A stretch of 64,000 nt of DNA from Vulcanimicrobiota bacterium (GTDB taxonomy: Bacteria; Vulcanimicrobiota; Xenobia; Xenobiales; JADMJV01), in the NCBI GenBank assembly GCA_023447635.1, contig JAEXNA010000012.1, forward strand, positions 1-64,000, given 5' to 3'. This document shows, piece after piece, positions 1 through 7,730 of the stretch. Numbering within the stretch: the stretch's first letter is position 1; every line of letters starts with the position of its first letter. The notes under the pieces were generated by a model. That model saw only the letters and a list, made by a program, of their open reading frames with translations. It was not told the origin of the DNA and searched no databases. Made by a program: the position numbers and the translations under genes.

Positions 1-28
1 TTTAGGAAACTGCCAGGTTTTTGTTCTC

Positions 29-62
29 GAGGCTCCGGTTAACCCCGGAGCCTCTTTTTATT
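29..62 (+). terminator. Rho-independent terminator
   Basis: GGCTCCGG-ttaac-CCGGAGCC hairpin at about 31-52, followed by TCTTTTTATTT. It would end a plus-strand gene lying left of the window. Confidence 0.75.
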
Positions 63-160
63 TATCGAGGTTCCCCCTATGGCCGCTGCGCGTCCAGGTG
101 GGCGAGACTCCGGCTTCGCCTTCGTAATGCCTTCGGCTTTAGGAACTGCCAGGTTTTTTT

Positions 161-192
161 TAAGCCCAGCTAGCAATAGCGGGGCTTTTTTG
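161..192 (+). terminator. Rho-independent terminator in the second module copy
   Basis: Stem AAGCCC/GGGCTT with inner stem GCTA-gcaa-TAGC, followed by six to seven T. It occupies the same place in its module as the 29-62 terminator but has an unrelated stem. Confidence 0.7.
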
Positions 193-272
193 TATGTCCA
201 GATTCCCACGTGGCCGCTGTGCGACCAGGTGATTCCCCACCGGGGACGCGGTGAGGGCCAGGCCGAACGTGG

Positions 273-392
273 CGGTTTGACGCCGATGTTTACCGGTTTG
301 AAACCGGGCTTTTCTGGTTTGGACGCCGGTATTTCGCGGCTTGAAACCGGAAAACGTTGGTTTGAAACCGTCGACGCCGGTTTGACCGCGGA
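273..392. repeat. 21-bp periodic repeat (GGTTTG core)
   Basis: GGTTTG or GGCTTG cores start at about 274, 295, 316, 338, 359 and 379, a 20-22 bp period. The cores alternate between GGTTTGAAACCGG, nearly self-complementary, and GGTTTGGACGCCGG. Six copies abut the 3' end of the histidine kinase gene. In one plus frame they read as a seven-residue repeat (GLKPGFS-type). Confidence 0.65.
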
Positions 393-398
393 GCCCGG

Positions 399-2609
399 TC
401 AGTGGTGACCGTGGGTTGTCTCCTCCGTCCGGTTGAGCGAGGCGCGGATCTCTGCAACGGCTCGGGAGTACTCTTCGGTAACGCTATCGAGCAGGCTTTT
501 CCATCTTTGAGGGAGCGGTTCAGAATGCTCTAGCTGGGCTGCGGCCTGGGATAGCTTGGTGGCCCCCAGCGAGGCCGCTGCTCCGCGGAGTTGATGGGCG
601 ATCTGCTCTACGCTGCGCGCCGCCCGGTCCTCGATGGCCTTCCGGAGTCGTGCTAACAGTTCAGGGCAAGACGCCTCGAAGATTTCCAGAAGGGAACGGT
701 GAGCCTCCGGCCCAAGGGAGCGCAGTTCGCGCTGTCGAGCCTCGTCGAGTCGGCAACACGGTAGCAAGTCCGCCAGCAGAGCTTGGATTCGTTCGGGGCA
801 GACGGGCTTGCCGATGAGATGGAGGGGCTCGTCTTCGCGGATCTGGTCCTTCCACAGGTCAGGATCTCCCGAGACGATCAGGACCAGAGTCTCACGACCC
901 AGCCACCCTTCGCTCATCATACGACGATAGACAGTCGGACCGTCTTGCCCTTGCAGGTGTCCGTCGATGGTCAGGGCGCGATAAGAACGGCGAGAGACCA
1001 TGGCCAGAGCACTTTCCTCGTCGTGGGCCTCATCCACCAGGAACCCCATCTGCGTAAGCAGCCTCACCAGATAGGCACGGCACACCGGGTCGTCTTCCAC
1101 GACCAGGGCTCTGGTGCCAATGGCTTTCTTTCCCCCCTCGCTTGCGATACGAGGGGCCGGCACGGCGAGTTGACTGAGCCTGAGAGGCGCCGCCAGACTC
1201 GTCGCGTCCGGGTGGTCACAGACGTTTGGCTGGCGAGTCAGGAGCAAGCGGCGAGCGACCTGGCCCAAGCTGCGGTCGAAATGAGAACGCCCCTCGGAGT
1301 CGAGTTCGTTGGCGACGATCAGGTCGTAGTTCACTCCGGCCCAGTCGGTGGGTGGGCCCTGGCTGACCGTCGCGCCTAGCGCGCTGAACTGTTCGGCGAA
1401 TGCGGCTTGTTCTGGAAGGTAGTCCGAGAGCGCCAGCACCGAGGCGCCGGCCAGAAACGGACCAGGGGGCCGAGTCCCGGGCACCGGCTCGAACTCGATG
1501 TCTATCCAGAAGATCGTGCCTCGGCCCGGTCGGGATTCAACTTGAAGTCTCGAGCCAAGCAGATCGAGCAGCCGGGTGCAGATCGCAAGCCCCAGGCCGT
1601 GCCCTCTCTTTCGGTCCTCGCAGTTTACCTGGGTGAACGGCTCGAAGATTTTCTTCAGGACCTCGGCGGGGATTCCTCGCCCCGTATCCTCGACCATGAA
1701 ACGGAGTCGGGGCAGCTCTCCTTCACCCTTCAGGAGGCGCATTCTCAAGGCGACATGGCCGGTCTCGGTGAACTTCAGAGCGTTCTGAGCCAGATTGTAG
1801 AGGACCTGACGAAGTTTGACTCGGTCCCCGTTGAGCTTGGCCGGGGCCGAGGGGTCGCAGACAAGGAGCAGGCGAACTTCCTCTCGCATCAGAGTCTGAG
1901 AGAGGAACATCGCCAACTCTTCCAGGAGGTCGAATGGACTGAAAGGTTCTTTACGGACATTCTCTCGCTGGGCTTCGAGACGGCTAAGTTCCAGCAGATC
2001 GGTGACCAGAGCCGAAAGCGACGAGGTGCACTCGCAGATCACTTGCAGATACTCTCGCTGCTGAGGGTTAAGGTCGGTTCGCGACATCAGGCGAGCAAAA
2101 CCAAGCAGCCCGGTCATGGGGTTGAGGATCTCGTGGCTGACCATCGAGGCGAACTGTGCCTTCTTCTGGGCCTCGAGTTGGGCTTGGGCCTTGAGCGCTT
2201 CTGATTCGCTTTGCAGGGCCTGCCGCTCGACAGCGTAGGCTAGCGCCTTCAACAGAGACGAGCGGTTCAGGTCGGGTTTGAGCAGGCAGTCCTGAGCTCC
2301 CGCTTTCATGGCCTCCAGGGCCTGGGCCCCGCTGTCTACAACGCCAAGAATGAGCACGGGAGTGTCCGGAGCCGCTCGGCGAAGGACCGCGAGGGCTTCG
2401 AGTTCCTCGGCGTCAGGGAGAGTGTTGTCGAGCAGTACGACGTCAAAGTGCTGCTCTCCCAGCCGAAGCAGGGCTGGCCCCAGGCGGCATTCGCGGCTGA
2501 CGCTGACCGAAGTGTTTTTCAAGACTTCGAAGATCAGATCCGCGTCGAGCGGGTCGTCTTCGACCAGCAGAACACGGAGCGTGGTCTCGGTCAGCGGGTT
2601 CCAGAGCAC
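399..2609 (-). CDS. Hybrid histidine kinase (REC-HisKA-HATPase-REC-Hpt)
   Basis: A 736-residue cytoplasmic multi-step phosphorelay kinase with no membrane segment. In order: receiver 1 (about 10-130; acidic VEDD, phospho-acceptor D61 in VVLLDNTLPD, K111); dimerisation domain with H159 in SHEILNP; ATP-binding domain (about 250-375) with N-box NLAQNALKF, G1 DTGRGIP and G2 GHGLGLAI; receiver 2 (about 498-615; D549, K601); C-terminal Hpt with H672 in AHQLRGAAAS. All catalytic residues are present. The final phosphate would pass from the Hpt domain to a separate regulator. The gene is divergent from the response regulator at 2993, but that protein lacks the acceptor Asp, so the true partner is unknown. 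The TTG/ATG question at the start is not an issue; the frame opens close to receiver 1. Confidence 0.93.
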   Translation of the reverse strand: MLWNPLTETTLRVLLVEDDPLDADLIFEVLKNTSVSVSRECRLGPALLRLGEQHFDVVLLDNTLPDAEELEALAVLRRAAPDTPVLILGVVDSGAQALEAMKAGAQDCLLKPDLNRSSLLKALAYAVERQALQSESEALKAQAQLEAQKKAQFASMVSHEILNPMTGLLGFARLMSRTDLNPQQREYLQVICECTSSLSALVTDLLELSRLEAQRENVRKEPFSPFDLLEELAMFLSQTLMREEVRLLLVCDPSAPAKLNGDRVKLRQVLYNLAQNALKFTETGHVALRMRLLKGEGELPRLRFMVEDTGRGIPAEVLKKIFEPFTQVNCEDRKRGHGLGLAICTRLLDLLGSRLQVESRPGRGTIFWIDIEFEPVPGTRPPGPFLAGASVLALSDYLPEQAAFAEQFSALGATVSQGPPTDWAGVNYDLIVANELDSEGRSHFDRSLGQVARRLLLTRQPNVCDHPDATSLAAPLRLSQLAVPAPRIASEGGKKAIGTRALVVEDDPVCRAYLVRLLTQMGFLVDEAHDEESALAMVSRRSYRALTIDGHLQGQDGPTVYRRMMSEGWLGRETLVLIVSGDPDLWKDQIREDEPLHLIGKPVCPERIQALLADLLPCCRLDEARQRELRSLGPEAHRSLLEIFEASCPELLARLRKAIEDRAARSVEQIAHQLRGAAASLGATKLSQAAAQLEHSEPLPQRWKSLLDSVTEEYSRAVAEIRASLNRTEETTHGHH

Positions 2610-2992
2610 AGGGCCCCCGACACCCGATTCGTGAGTGCTTCTATGAGCGACTTGCTGTTGGAGCGGTAGCGACCCTGCCAGAAACGTTCGTTTCCAGCAA
2701 CGCTACGCGCCCTCGTCCGCTTCGAGTCCGTTTTCACGTTAGTTTCCCCCCGACTCTTTCGAGCCAGACTACTGAGTTCAGACCTGTTTTTATCGGATGC
2801 CTTAGTTCAGAGGGTACACCCTAATGGACGAGAGGAAAGCTCTTGCCGACCGTCAGTATCGTGGAGATTTCTGCATATTGTGAAGAAACAATCACTGCCA
2901 ACCTTGGCGGGAAAAATAGCTCCGAGGAGTAAGTACACTGGGGGGACGTCTGGTGTTTCTGGGTGTATCGGGATCGCTTGGGAGGCGGTGCG
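2610..2992. other. Divergent intergenic region
   Basis: 383 bp between the kinase and response regulator start codons. No coding sequence or stable RNA was recognised. A 14-bp sequence, GGAGTAAGTACRCT, occurs at about 2926-2939 and again at 3000-3013 inside the start of the response regulator gene. TTGTgaagaAACAA near 2878 is a short inverted repeat. Confidence 0.4.
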
Positions 2993-3802
2993 ATGCCTTG
3001 GAGTAAGTACGCTAGCATTTTGCTAGTCGATGCTGATAGCACGACAAAAAAACATCTGGAAGAGTGGCTTCTTCCACGCGGATACGAGGTCATCTCTGCG
3101 ACGACGGCCGATGCGGCTATGGCGCGCCTGGACTGGGGAAAGTTTGATCTGATCATTCTCTCGTCTTTGCTACCAGACCGTGACGGCTTGGGCGTATGCC
3201 GAGATGTCTGTCGACGACGTTCGACGCCAGTTCTCATGATCAGTGAGAACGGCTCGGCTTTTGACGAGGTTGCCGGCTTGGAGGCCGGCGCCGACGATTT
3301 TCTGGTCAAGCCGCTCAAGCCCGAGGTCACACTGGCCCGGGTTAGAGCTTTGCTGCGCCGAAGTTATCGAGCAAATCATCACGATGTGCTCCATATCGGC
3401 GACCTGCAGATCGATCGACCTCGGCTACAGGCCTCATTGGATGGGCGAGTGTTGCCTCTGACTCCGACGGAGTTCAAGTTGCTCACACAACTCGCCCTGC
3501 GGCCAGGCTCTCCGTTGAGCCGGGACGCTCTACTTTCGGCGATCTGGAATACAGACTACGTGGCTGACAAACGACTTGTCGACACGCACGTTCGGAATCT
3601 ACGCCGAAAACTACGCCAGTCGGGATCGACGCTGTCGATCTACGGGGTACGCGGGGTGGGCTACCGCTTGGCAGCCGACCCCAAGGAGGAGCCACCGCCC
3701 CCACACGTTGGCCCCCTCGCTCCAGGAGAAGTGACGGTGCCAGGATCCTGGCGGCCGTCCCAGACATTGGAGAGCCGCTTGTTCCAGAGCGGTATGCACT
3801 AG
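2993..3802 (+). CDS. OmpR-type response regulator lacking the phospho-acceptor Asp
   Basis: 269 residues: receiver (about 7-120) and OmpR/PhoB winged-helix DNA-binding domain (about 133-230; TPTEFKLL, DTHVRNLRRKL, VRGVGYRL), then a proline-rich tail. The acceptor position in FDLIILSSLLPDRDG is Ser57 where the family has Asp. The second residue of the acidic pair is Ala (VDADS). The conserved Lys is kept (K106 in LVKP). It is probably an aspartate-less DNA-binding regulator controlled in some other way, or constitutively active. ATG 2993 is preferred to the upstream GTG 2963 because GGAGG sits seven bases before it. Confidence 0.9.
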   Translation: MPWSKYASILLVDADSTTKKHLEEWLLPRGYEVISATTADAAMARLDWGKFDLIILSSLLPDRDGLGVCRDVCRRRSTPVLMISENGSAFDEVAGLEAGADDFLVKPLKPEVTLARVRALLRRSYRANHHDVLHIGDLQIDRPRLQASLDGRVLPLTPTEFKLLTQLALRPGSPLSRDALLSAIWNTDYVADKRLVDTHVRNLRRKLRQSGSTLSIYGVRGVGYRLAADPKEEPPPPHVGPLAPGEVTVPGSWRPSQTLESRLFQSGMH

Positions 3803-3849
3803 AAGGAGCCCGGGGGGGCGACGGTCGGACAGAGTCCCGTCCGTAGAAT

Positions 3850-3882
3850 GAAGAAAGGAGCCCAAAGAGGCTCCTTTCTTCG
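3850..3882. terminator. Bidirectional Rho-independent terminator
   Basis: AAGAAAGGAGCC-caaaga-GGCTCCTTTCTT. A-rich and T-rich flanks on both sides allow termination of the plus-strand regulator and of the minus-strand paralogue pair. Confidence 0.85.
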
Positions 3883-3908
3883 TTCTAGGATTTAGCTCAC
3901 AAGTTCGA

Positions 3909-4814
3909 CTAGTTCTCGACGGCTCTTTCTTCGAGCAGAGTGGCGCGGGGAGCGACCGAGGCGGCCAGGGAGACACCGGCTTCCATGAACAGGGTCTTGC
4001 CACCCAGTCCGACCGAATCTTTGTCCCAGGTCGTGGCGACCGTGTTGCCGAAGGTTGCCAGGCCGGAACGTACGCCGTAGCTGACGCCGTGGGCGGCTCC
4101 GCCGATGACCGAAGCGGCTCCGGAGAACACCTTCTCGCCGATGTTGAGACGGTCGTCGGTGAAAGCCGCGCCGATCCCCTTGGCGGTCTCGGTGACGGTT
4201 GCGGCGGCAGCGGTAGCCAGGCCGACGACTCCGCCGACCACAGCGCCCACAGCGCCCATGACGATGGTCTTGGCAGCGCGGATCAGCGGGATCTCGATAG
4301 GGCGCTCGCCCTCTTTGAGCTTGTAGTTGCCCAGCTCCTCGAGCTCTTCGCGAATGCCGGAGCCGAACTTGGTCAGTCCGCCCTTGACATCGCTATAAGC
4401 TTCCTTGGCGCCTTCGCCAACCGTGAACTGACGGGGAACCTTGTGGTCGATAGGACCGGTGCCTTCCACGGCGCCCCAAATCAGGGAGACCGGAGCGGCG
4501 ATGACACCGCCGACCAGGGAAGCGGCCACACCAGCAGTGGCAGCCACGGTCTTGAGAACCGGGCCGTACTTTTCGGTCTTCACGATGTTCTTGAGCATCG
4601 AGCCGGTGACCTTGAAGGTCTCGGGCAGTCCACCGGTGACGTATCCGGCCGTGCCGGAGAACGCGCCGGCCAGGCCGGACGCGGCGTAGTTGGCCGAGAG
4701 GTAGGTCTTATCGACGATCTGCTCGACGATGGTGTCGCTGGAGGAACGTTTTTCCGCAGGAGCGGCGCTGAGCGTATAAGGGCTACGGGCAATGGTGTTG
4801 GTCGAGATGTTCAT
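3909..4814 (-). CDS. Glycine/alanine-rich hydrophobic protein, paralogue B
   Basis: Not recognised. 301 residues with several long Gly/Ala/Val stretches (about 80-110 and 178-215) of glycine-zipper type that could insert in membranes, and no ordinary signal peptide. The N-terminus begins MNISTNTI. The mid-region signature EELEELGNYKLKEGE..IEIP followed by IV.G.VG..VGG.VGL is shared with the gene immediately upstream (LEELGSKKLEPGE..FDIP), so the two are tandem paralogues. They are one base apart and surely co-transcribed, with this gene second. Function unknown; membrane insertion or pore formation is only a guess from composition. Confidence 0.8.
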   Translation of the reverse strand: MNISTNTIARSPYTLSAAPAEKRSSSDTIVEQIVDKTYLSANYAASGLAGAFSGTAGYVTGGLPETFKVTGSMLKNIVKTEKYGPVLKTVAATAGVAASLVGGVIAAPVSLIWGAVEGTGPIDHKVPRQFTVGEGAKEAYSDVKGGLTKFGSGIREELEELGNYKLKEGERPIEIPLIRAAKTIVMGAVGAVVGGVVGLATAAAATVTETAKGIGAAFTDDRLNIGEKVFSGAASVIGGAAHGVSYGVRSGLATFGNTVATTWDKDSVGLGGKTLFMEAGVSLAASVAPRATLLEERAVEN

Positions 4815-4815
4815 C

Positions 4816-5673
4816 TTAGCGCTCCCAGGCTTCTTTCAGGACGGACCCCGCCAGGGCGGCGGAGGCTTTGGCGGTGTCTACGACAGGTTTGAGAGGGCCG
4901 TGTTTCCAGCCGTCGGCAAAGCCGCGGGGCACGGACTCTTTCAAGCCTTCTTTGACCAGCCCGTAGGGGATAGCCACAGCGTGCAGGGGGGCTGCCATAA
5001 CGCGTCCGACTTTGCCTTCCTTGATGCCGGAGACGGCTTCTTTTCCAGCGGTGAGCAGCCCGGCGCCGACGCCGGCGAGCAGGCCGACGATGCCGGAGAT
5101 TCCACCGGAGACGACGCCGCCAACGATGGAGAATACGGGGGAGAGAACCGGGATATCGAACTTCTTCTCGCCGGGCTCGAGCTTCTTAGAGCCCAGCTCT
5201 TCGAGGCCATCGATCCAGCGGCCGGTCAGCGAGAGGTTGTCCTCTTTGTCGCCGTTGAAACGGGTGTTGGTGTATTCGGCAGCGGAGTCTTTCGGCAGCA
5301 CGTCCTTGACTTCGCGGCCGGCCTGGATGGCCTGGTTGGCACCTTTGAAAGCGCCGTAGAGAGGAGCAGCGACAATGTTGAGGGCAGCGGCCGGAATGGC
5401 GGCCAGGGTGCCCAGGAATTTGATGTTGGGTCCGAGGGTCTCGGCCTGCCAGAGGTTTTCGGCAATTTCCCAGCTCAGGCGAGGCGAACGAAGTGCGGCG
5501 ATTCCGCCTTCCAGAGCGGCTCCGGTGACCAGGCCGGCGGCGCCGTTACCAAAGTCGCGAGAATCATCGTAGCGGTCGGCGACGTGATCGGTGTCGCGTT
5601 TGATACGGAGCTCCTTCTTAGGAGCCTCGGCGGCCTTGGCGGCGCCGACATTGGCCGACGAGTAAGCCGGCAC
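4816..5673 (-). CDS. Glycine/alanine-rich hydrophobic protein, paralogue A (possible 5' frameshift)
   Basis: Not recognised. 285 residues from a GTG at 5673, paralogous to the next gene: same LEELG.KKLEPGE motif, then VGGVVSGGISGIVGLLAGVG, plus a long central alanine-rich stretch. The GTG has no Shine-Dalgarno. Sixteen bases upstream, ATG 5689 has AGGAAG before it and encodes MNISQ, matching the paralogue's MNIS start, but it is one base out of frame. Removing a single base near 5673-5676 would join MNISQ to the long frame. Either the gene starts at the poor GTG or it carries a one-base indel. Confidence 0.75.
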   Translation of the reverse strand: MPAYSSANVGAAKAAEAPKKELRIKRDTDHVADRYDDSRDFGNGAAGLVTGAALEGGIAALRSPRLSWEIAENLWQAETLGPNIKFLGTLAAIPAAALNIVAAPLYGAFKGANQAIQAGREVKDVLPKDSAAEYTNTRFNGDKEDNLSLTGRWIDGLEELGSKKLEPGEKKFDIPVLSPVFSIVGGVVSGGISGIVGLLAGVGAGLLTAGKEAVSGIKEGKVGRVMAAPLHAVAIPYGLVKEGLKESVPRGFADGWKHGPLKPVVDTAKASAALAGSVLKEAWER

Positions 5674-5837
5674 ATTGGGAGATATTCATAGCGTCTATAT
5701 CTTCCTACGCCCGCGAAAAGCCCGGGCGCTTTCTGTATTCTTTATGTTTTAAGCATAGACGTTTGGTCTGAAAGAACCCTTGAAAACGGAGCGGGAGAAT
5801 GGACCAGGTTGTTAACGTTGGGACAGGCGGGGCCTCC

Positions 5838-5873
5838 AACAAAAGAAGGCCGACCCCGATGGGTCGGCCTTCC
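5838..5873 (-). terminator. Rho-independent terminator
   Basis: GAAGGCCGACCC-atcg-GGGTCGGCCTTC followed by TTTTGTT on the minus strand, just after the dienelactone hydrolase stop. Confidence 0.85.
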
Positions 5874-5890
5874 TAGAACTCGTTGCTCTC

Positions 5891-6694
5891 CTAGAGCTTG
5901 CCGAGCAGGGAGAGTAGGCGCTGGAACGCTTGCTCTCTAGCCTTGGCGTTGGCGGGACTGGCGTCGGGGGCGGCCCCGGCTCGCATGAAGCCGTGACCGG
6001 CCTCGGGGTAGGTTACGGGCTCGAAGGTTTTCCCAAGCTCTTTGAGCGTGGCCTCGGTGGCCGGCACCGTGGCGTTCACGCGGGCGTCGTTTTCCGCATA
6101 GAAGCCGTACAACGGGCGAGCGATCCGAGACAGGGCGGTCTTGTCGTCGGGAGCGCTGCCGTAGAACGGGAAGGCGGCGAGCATAGTGTCGCTGTGGGTG
6201 GCGAAGTTGAACGTCTGCGTGCCTCCCCAGCAGAATCCCACCACGGCCAGTTTCCCGTTGGCAGCGGGCAGCGACTTGCCGTAGGCGGCCACAGCTTTCA
6301 GGTCGGCGGTAACCTGCTCGGCCGGCAGCGTACTGATAGCTTTGCGAGCGGCCTCGACGTCCGAGATGGACCCGGTGCTTCCTCCGTCCGGTCCCATGCC
6401 GGAGAGTAAGTCGGGGGCGATGGCGATGTAGCCAGCGGCTGCGAGTTCGTCGCACTGCAGCTTGACCCAGTCCGAGAGGCCGAAGATTTCGTGGATGACC
6501 AGGACGACGGTGGCCTTCTTGGCGTTCTCGGGGTAGGCGACGTAGGTTTCCACCTTGCGCTCACCCTGGGGCACGGTGACCCACTCGAGGTGTCGAGGCG
6601 ACTCGGCCAGTTTCGACTTGGCCCAGTCTTGTCCCAGGGCGGGTGAGAGGAGAAGGGCAGCGAGCAGTAAGGGGCTCAGCAGACGCGTTTTCAT
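5891..6694 (-). CDS. Dienelactone hydrolase family protein, exported
   Basis: 267 residues. A Sec signal peptide (MKTRLLSPLLLAALLLSPALG) precedes an alpha/beta-hydrolase of the dienelactone hydrolase family. The Cys nucleophile lies in VVGFCWGG, Asp in AENDARV and His in AGHGFM. The oxyanion-side motif is VLVIHEIFGLSDW. The family hydrolyses ester or lactone bonds; the substrate is not deducible. ATG 6694 is chosen over the longer frame because only it starts with a signal peptide. A monocistronic unit is suggested by terminators on both sides. Confidence 0.9.
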   Translation of the reverse strand: MKTRLLSPLLLAALLLSPALGQDWAKSKLAESPRHLEWVTVPQGERKVETYVAYPENAKKATVVLVIHEIFGLSDWVKLQCDELAAAGYIAIAPDLLSGMGPDGGSTGSISDVEAARKAISTLPAEQVTADLKAVAAYGKSLPAANGKLAVVGFCWGGTQTFNFATHSDTMLAAFPFYGSAPDDKTALSRIARPLYGFYAENDARVNATVPATEATLKELGKTFEPVTYPEAGHGFMRAGAAPDASPANAKAREQAFQRLLSLLGKL

Positions 6695-6837
6695 AAAGCG
6701 ACTCGTTTCTTCGAGAGATTGGAGCTTGATATTCAAGCCTTCTTGCGTGCGTCCCCGCTCCACCATCGCCCTTGCTGCTCCGGGATGGGGAGGGGGCATC
6801 CTCTCGGGTGCCTGCCGCCCGACCGTTGCCTCAGGGA

Positions 6838-6864
6838 AGAAAAAAAGCGCCCCGAGAGGCGCTC
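6838..6864 (-). terminator. Rho-independent terminator
   Basis: AGCGCC-tctcgg-GGCGCT followed by TTTTTTCTT on the minus strand, about 25 bases after the membrane protein stop at 6888. Confidence 0.85.
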
Positions 6865-6887
6865 TTTCGCGTCGATGAGGAGACGGC

Positions 6888-7637
6888 TTAGTCGCGACTG
6901 CGCAGTTTCATCATCAGGCGCAGGATCTCCATGTACAGCCAGATCAGGGTGACCATCAGTCCGAAAGCGCTGTACCACTCCATATATTTGGGGGCGCCGT
7001 TCTCGACGCCCTGTTCGATGAAGTCGAAGTCCAGTACCAGATTCAGGGCGGCGATCACCACCACGAAGAGACTGAAGCCGATGCCCATCAGACCGTTGTC
7101 ATAGATCATCGGAACACGAACGCCGAACATCATCAAGGCCAGCGACGTCAGGGAGACCAGCAAGATGCCGCCCATCGCGGCGAACAGCCCCAGTTTGAAG
7201 TTTTCGGTGGCTTTGATGAAGCCAGACTTGTAAGCGAAGAGCAGGGCAAAGAGTGTCCCGAAGGTCATCCCCACGGACTGGAAGACGATGCCAGGATACT
7301 GCGATTCGGCGAAGGCCGAGATACCGCCGATGGCCAGTCCTTCGAACAGTGCGTAGGCCGAACCAGAAACCGCCGACCACTGCGGCTTGAAACAGGTGAT
7401 CAGGCAGGTGATGAGTCCGCCGACCATGCCTACCAGCATCAGCGGCAAGATCAGGCCGGGGTTCGTGTAGAAGGCTCCCCATGTGACGGCAGCGCTGGCC
7501 ACGACTAGACAGAGAAAGAAGAAGGTGCGATGGATGGTTCCGTCCAGCGTCATCCTTTCGGCGGGCGAGTAGACGCTGCCGCTGTAGGTCTGGAAGGTCG
7601 TTTCTTTGAGTGTGGGGTTCCCCGTGCGTAATGCCAT
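6888..7637 (-). CDS. Bax inhibitor-1/YccA-like membrane protein
   Basis: 249 residues with about seven hydrophobic helices. The N-terminus (RTGNPTLKETTF) and the spacing of helices match the bacterial BaxI_1 branch of the Bax-inhibitor-1 family. The segment FEGLAIGGISAFAE is also typical. The family forms inner-membrane proteins linked to calcium leak or protease regulation; the role here is unknown. No Shine-Dalgarno precedes the ATG, and a TATACT box ends six bases upstream, so the mRNA may be leaderless. Confidence 0.88.
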   Translation of the reverse strand: MALRTGNPTLKETTFQTYSGSVYSPAERMTLDGTIHRTFFFLCLVVASAAVTWGAFYTNPGLILPLMLVGMVGGLITCLITCFKPQWSAVSGSAYALFEGLAIGGISAFAESQYPGIVFQSVGMTFGTLFALLFAYKSGFIKATENFKLGLFAAMGGILLVSLTSLALMMFGVRVPMIYDNGLMGIGFSLFVVVIAALNLVLDFDFIEQGVENGAPKYMEWYSAFGLMVTLIWLYMEILRLMMKLRSRD

Positions 7638-7665
7638 AGCGAGAGTATAGGTAATATTTACCCTA
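7638..7665 (-). promoter_or_regulatory. Candidate leaderless promoter with GGTAA..TTACC inverted repeat
   Basis: On the minus strand TATACT (7649-7644) lies six bases before the ATG at 7637, placing a transcription start at or next to the start codon. GGTAA-tat-TTACC (about 7650-7662) lies just upstream and could be an operator. No convincing -35 box is visible. Confidence 0.35.
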
Positions 7666-7730
7666 TTGCATAGGACTTTAAGAAATCTTTCATGCCTGGC
7701 CTGTTCTCTATTGAACGACGACGGAGCGGT

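Larger units (their letters stand above)
3..231. repeat. Duplicated terminator-bearing module, two diverged copies
   Basis: Two copies share the same outer blocks and differ in the middle. The left block (TAGGAA-CTGCCAGG then a T-run) lies at 3-22 and 140-160. The right block (TGGCCGCTG.GCG.CCAGGTG) lies at 80-100 and 211-231. Between the blocks each copy carries a different hairpin followed by a T-run. No gene is supported in 1-398; the reading frame across it runs through both hairpins and a simple repeat. Confidence 0.6.

Noticed and set aside
79..408. 109-codon open frame at the left edge
   Set aside because: It reads through two terminator-type structures and a 21-bp repeat, has no Shine-Dalgarno and no family features.
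4089..4892. 267-codon frame on the plus strand
   Set aside because: Shadow of the glycine-rich paralogue; codons mirror the opposite strand.
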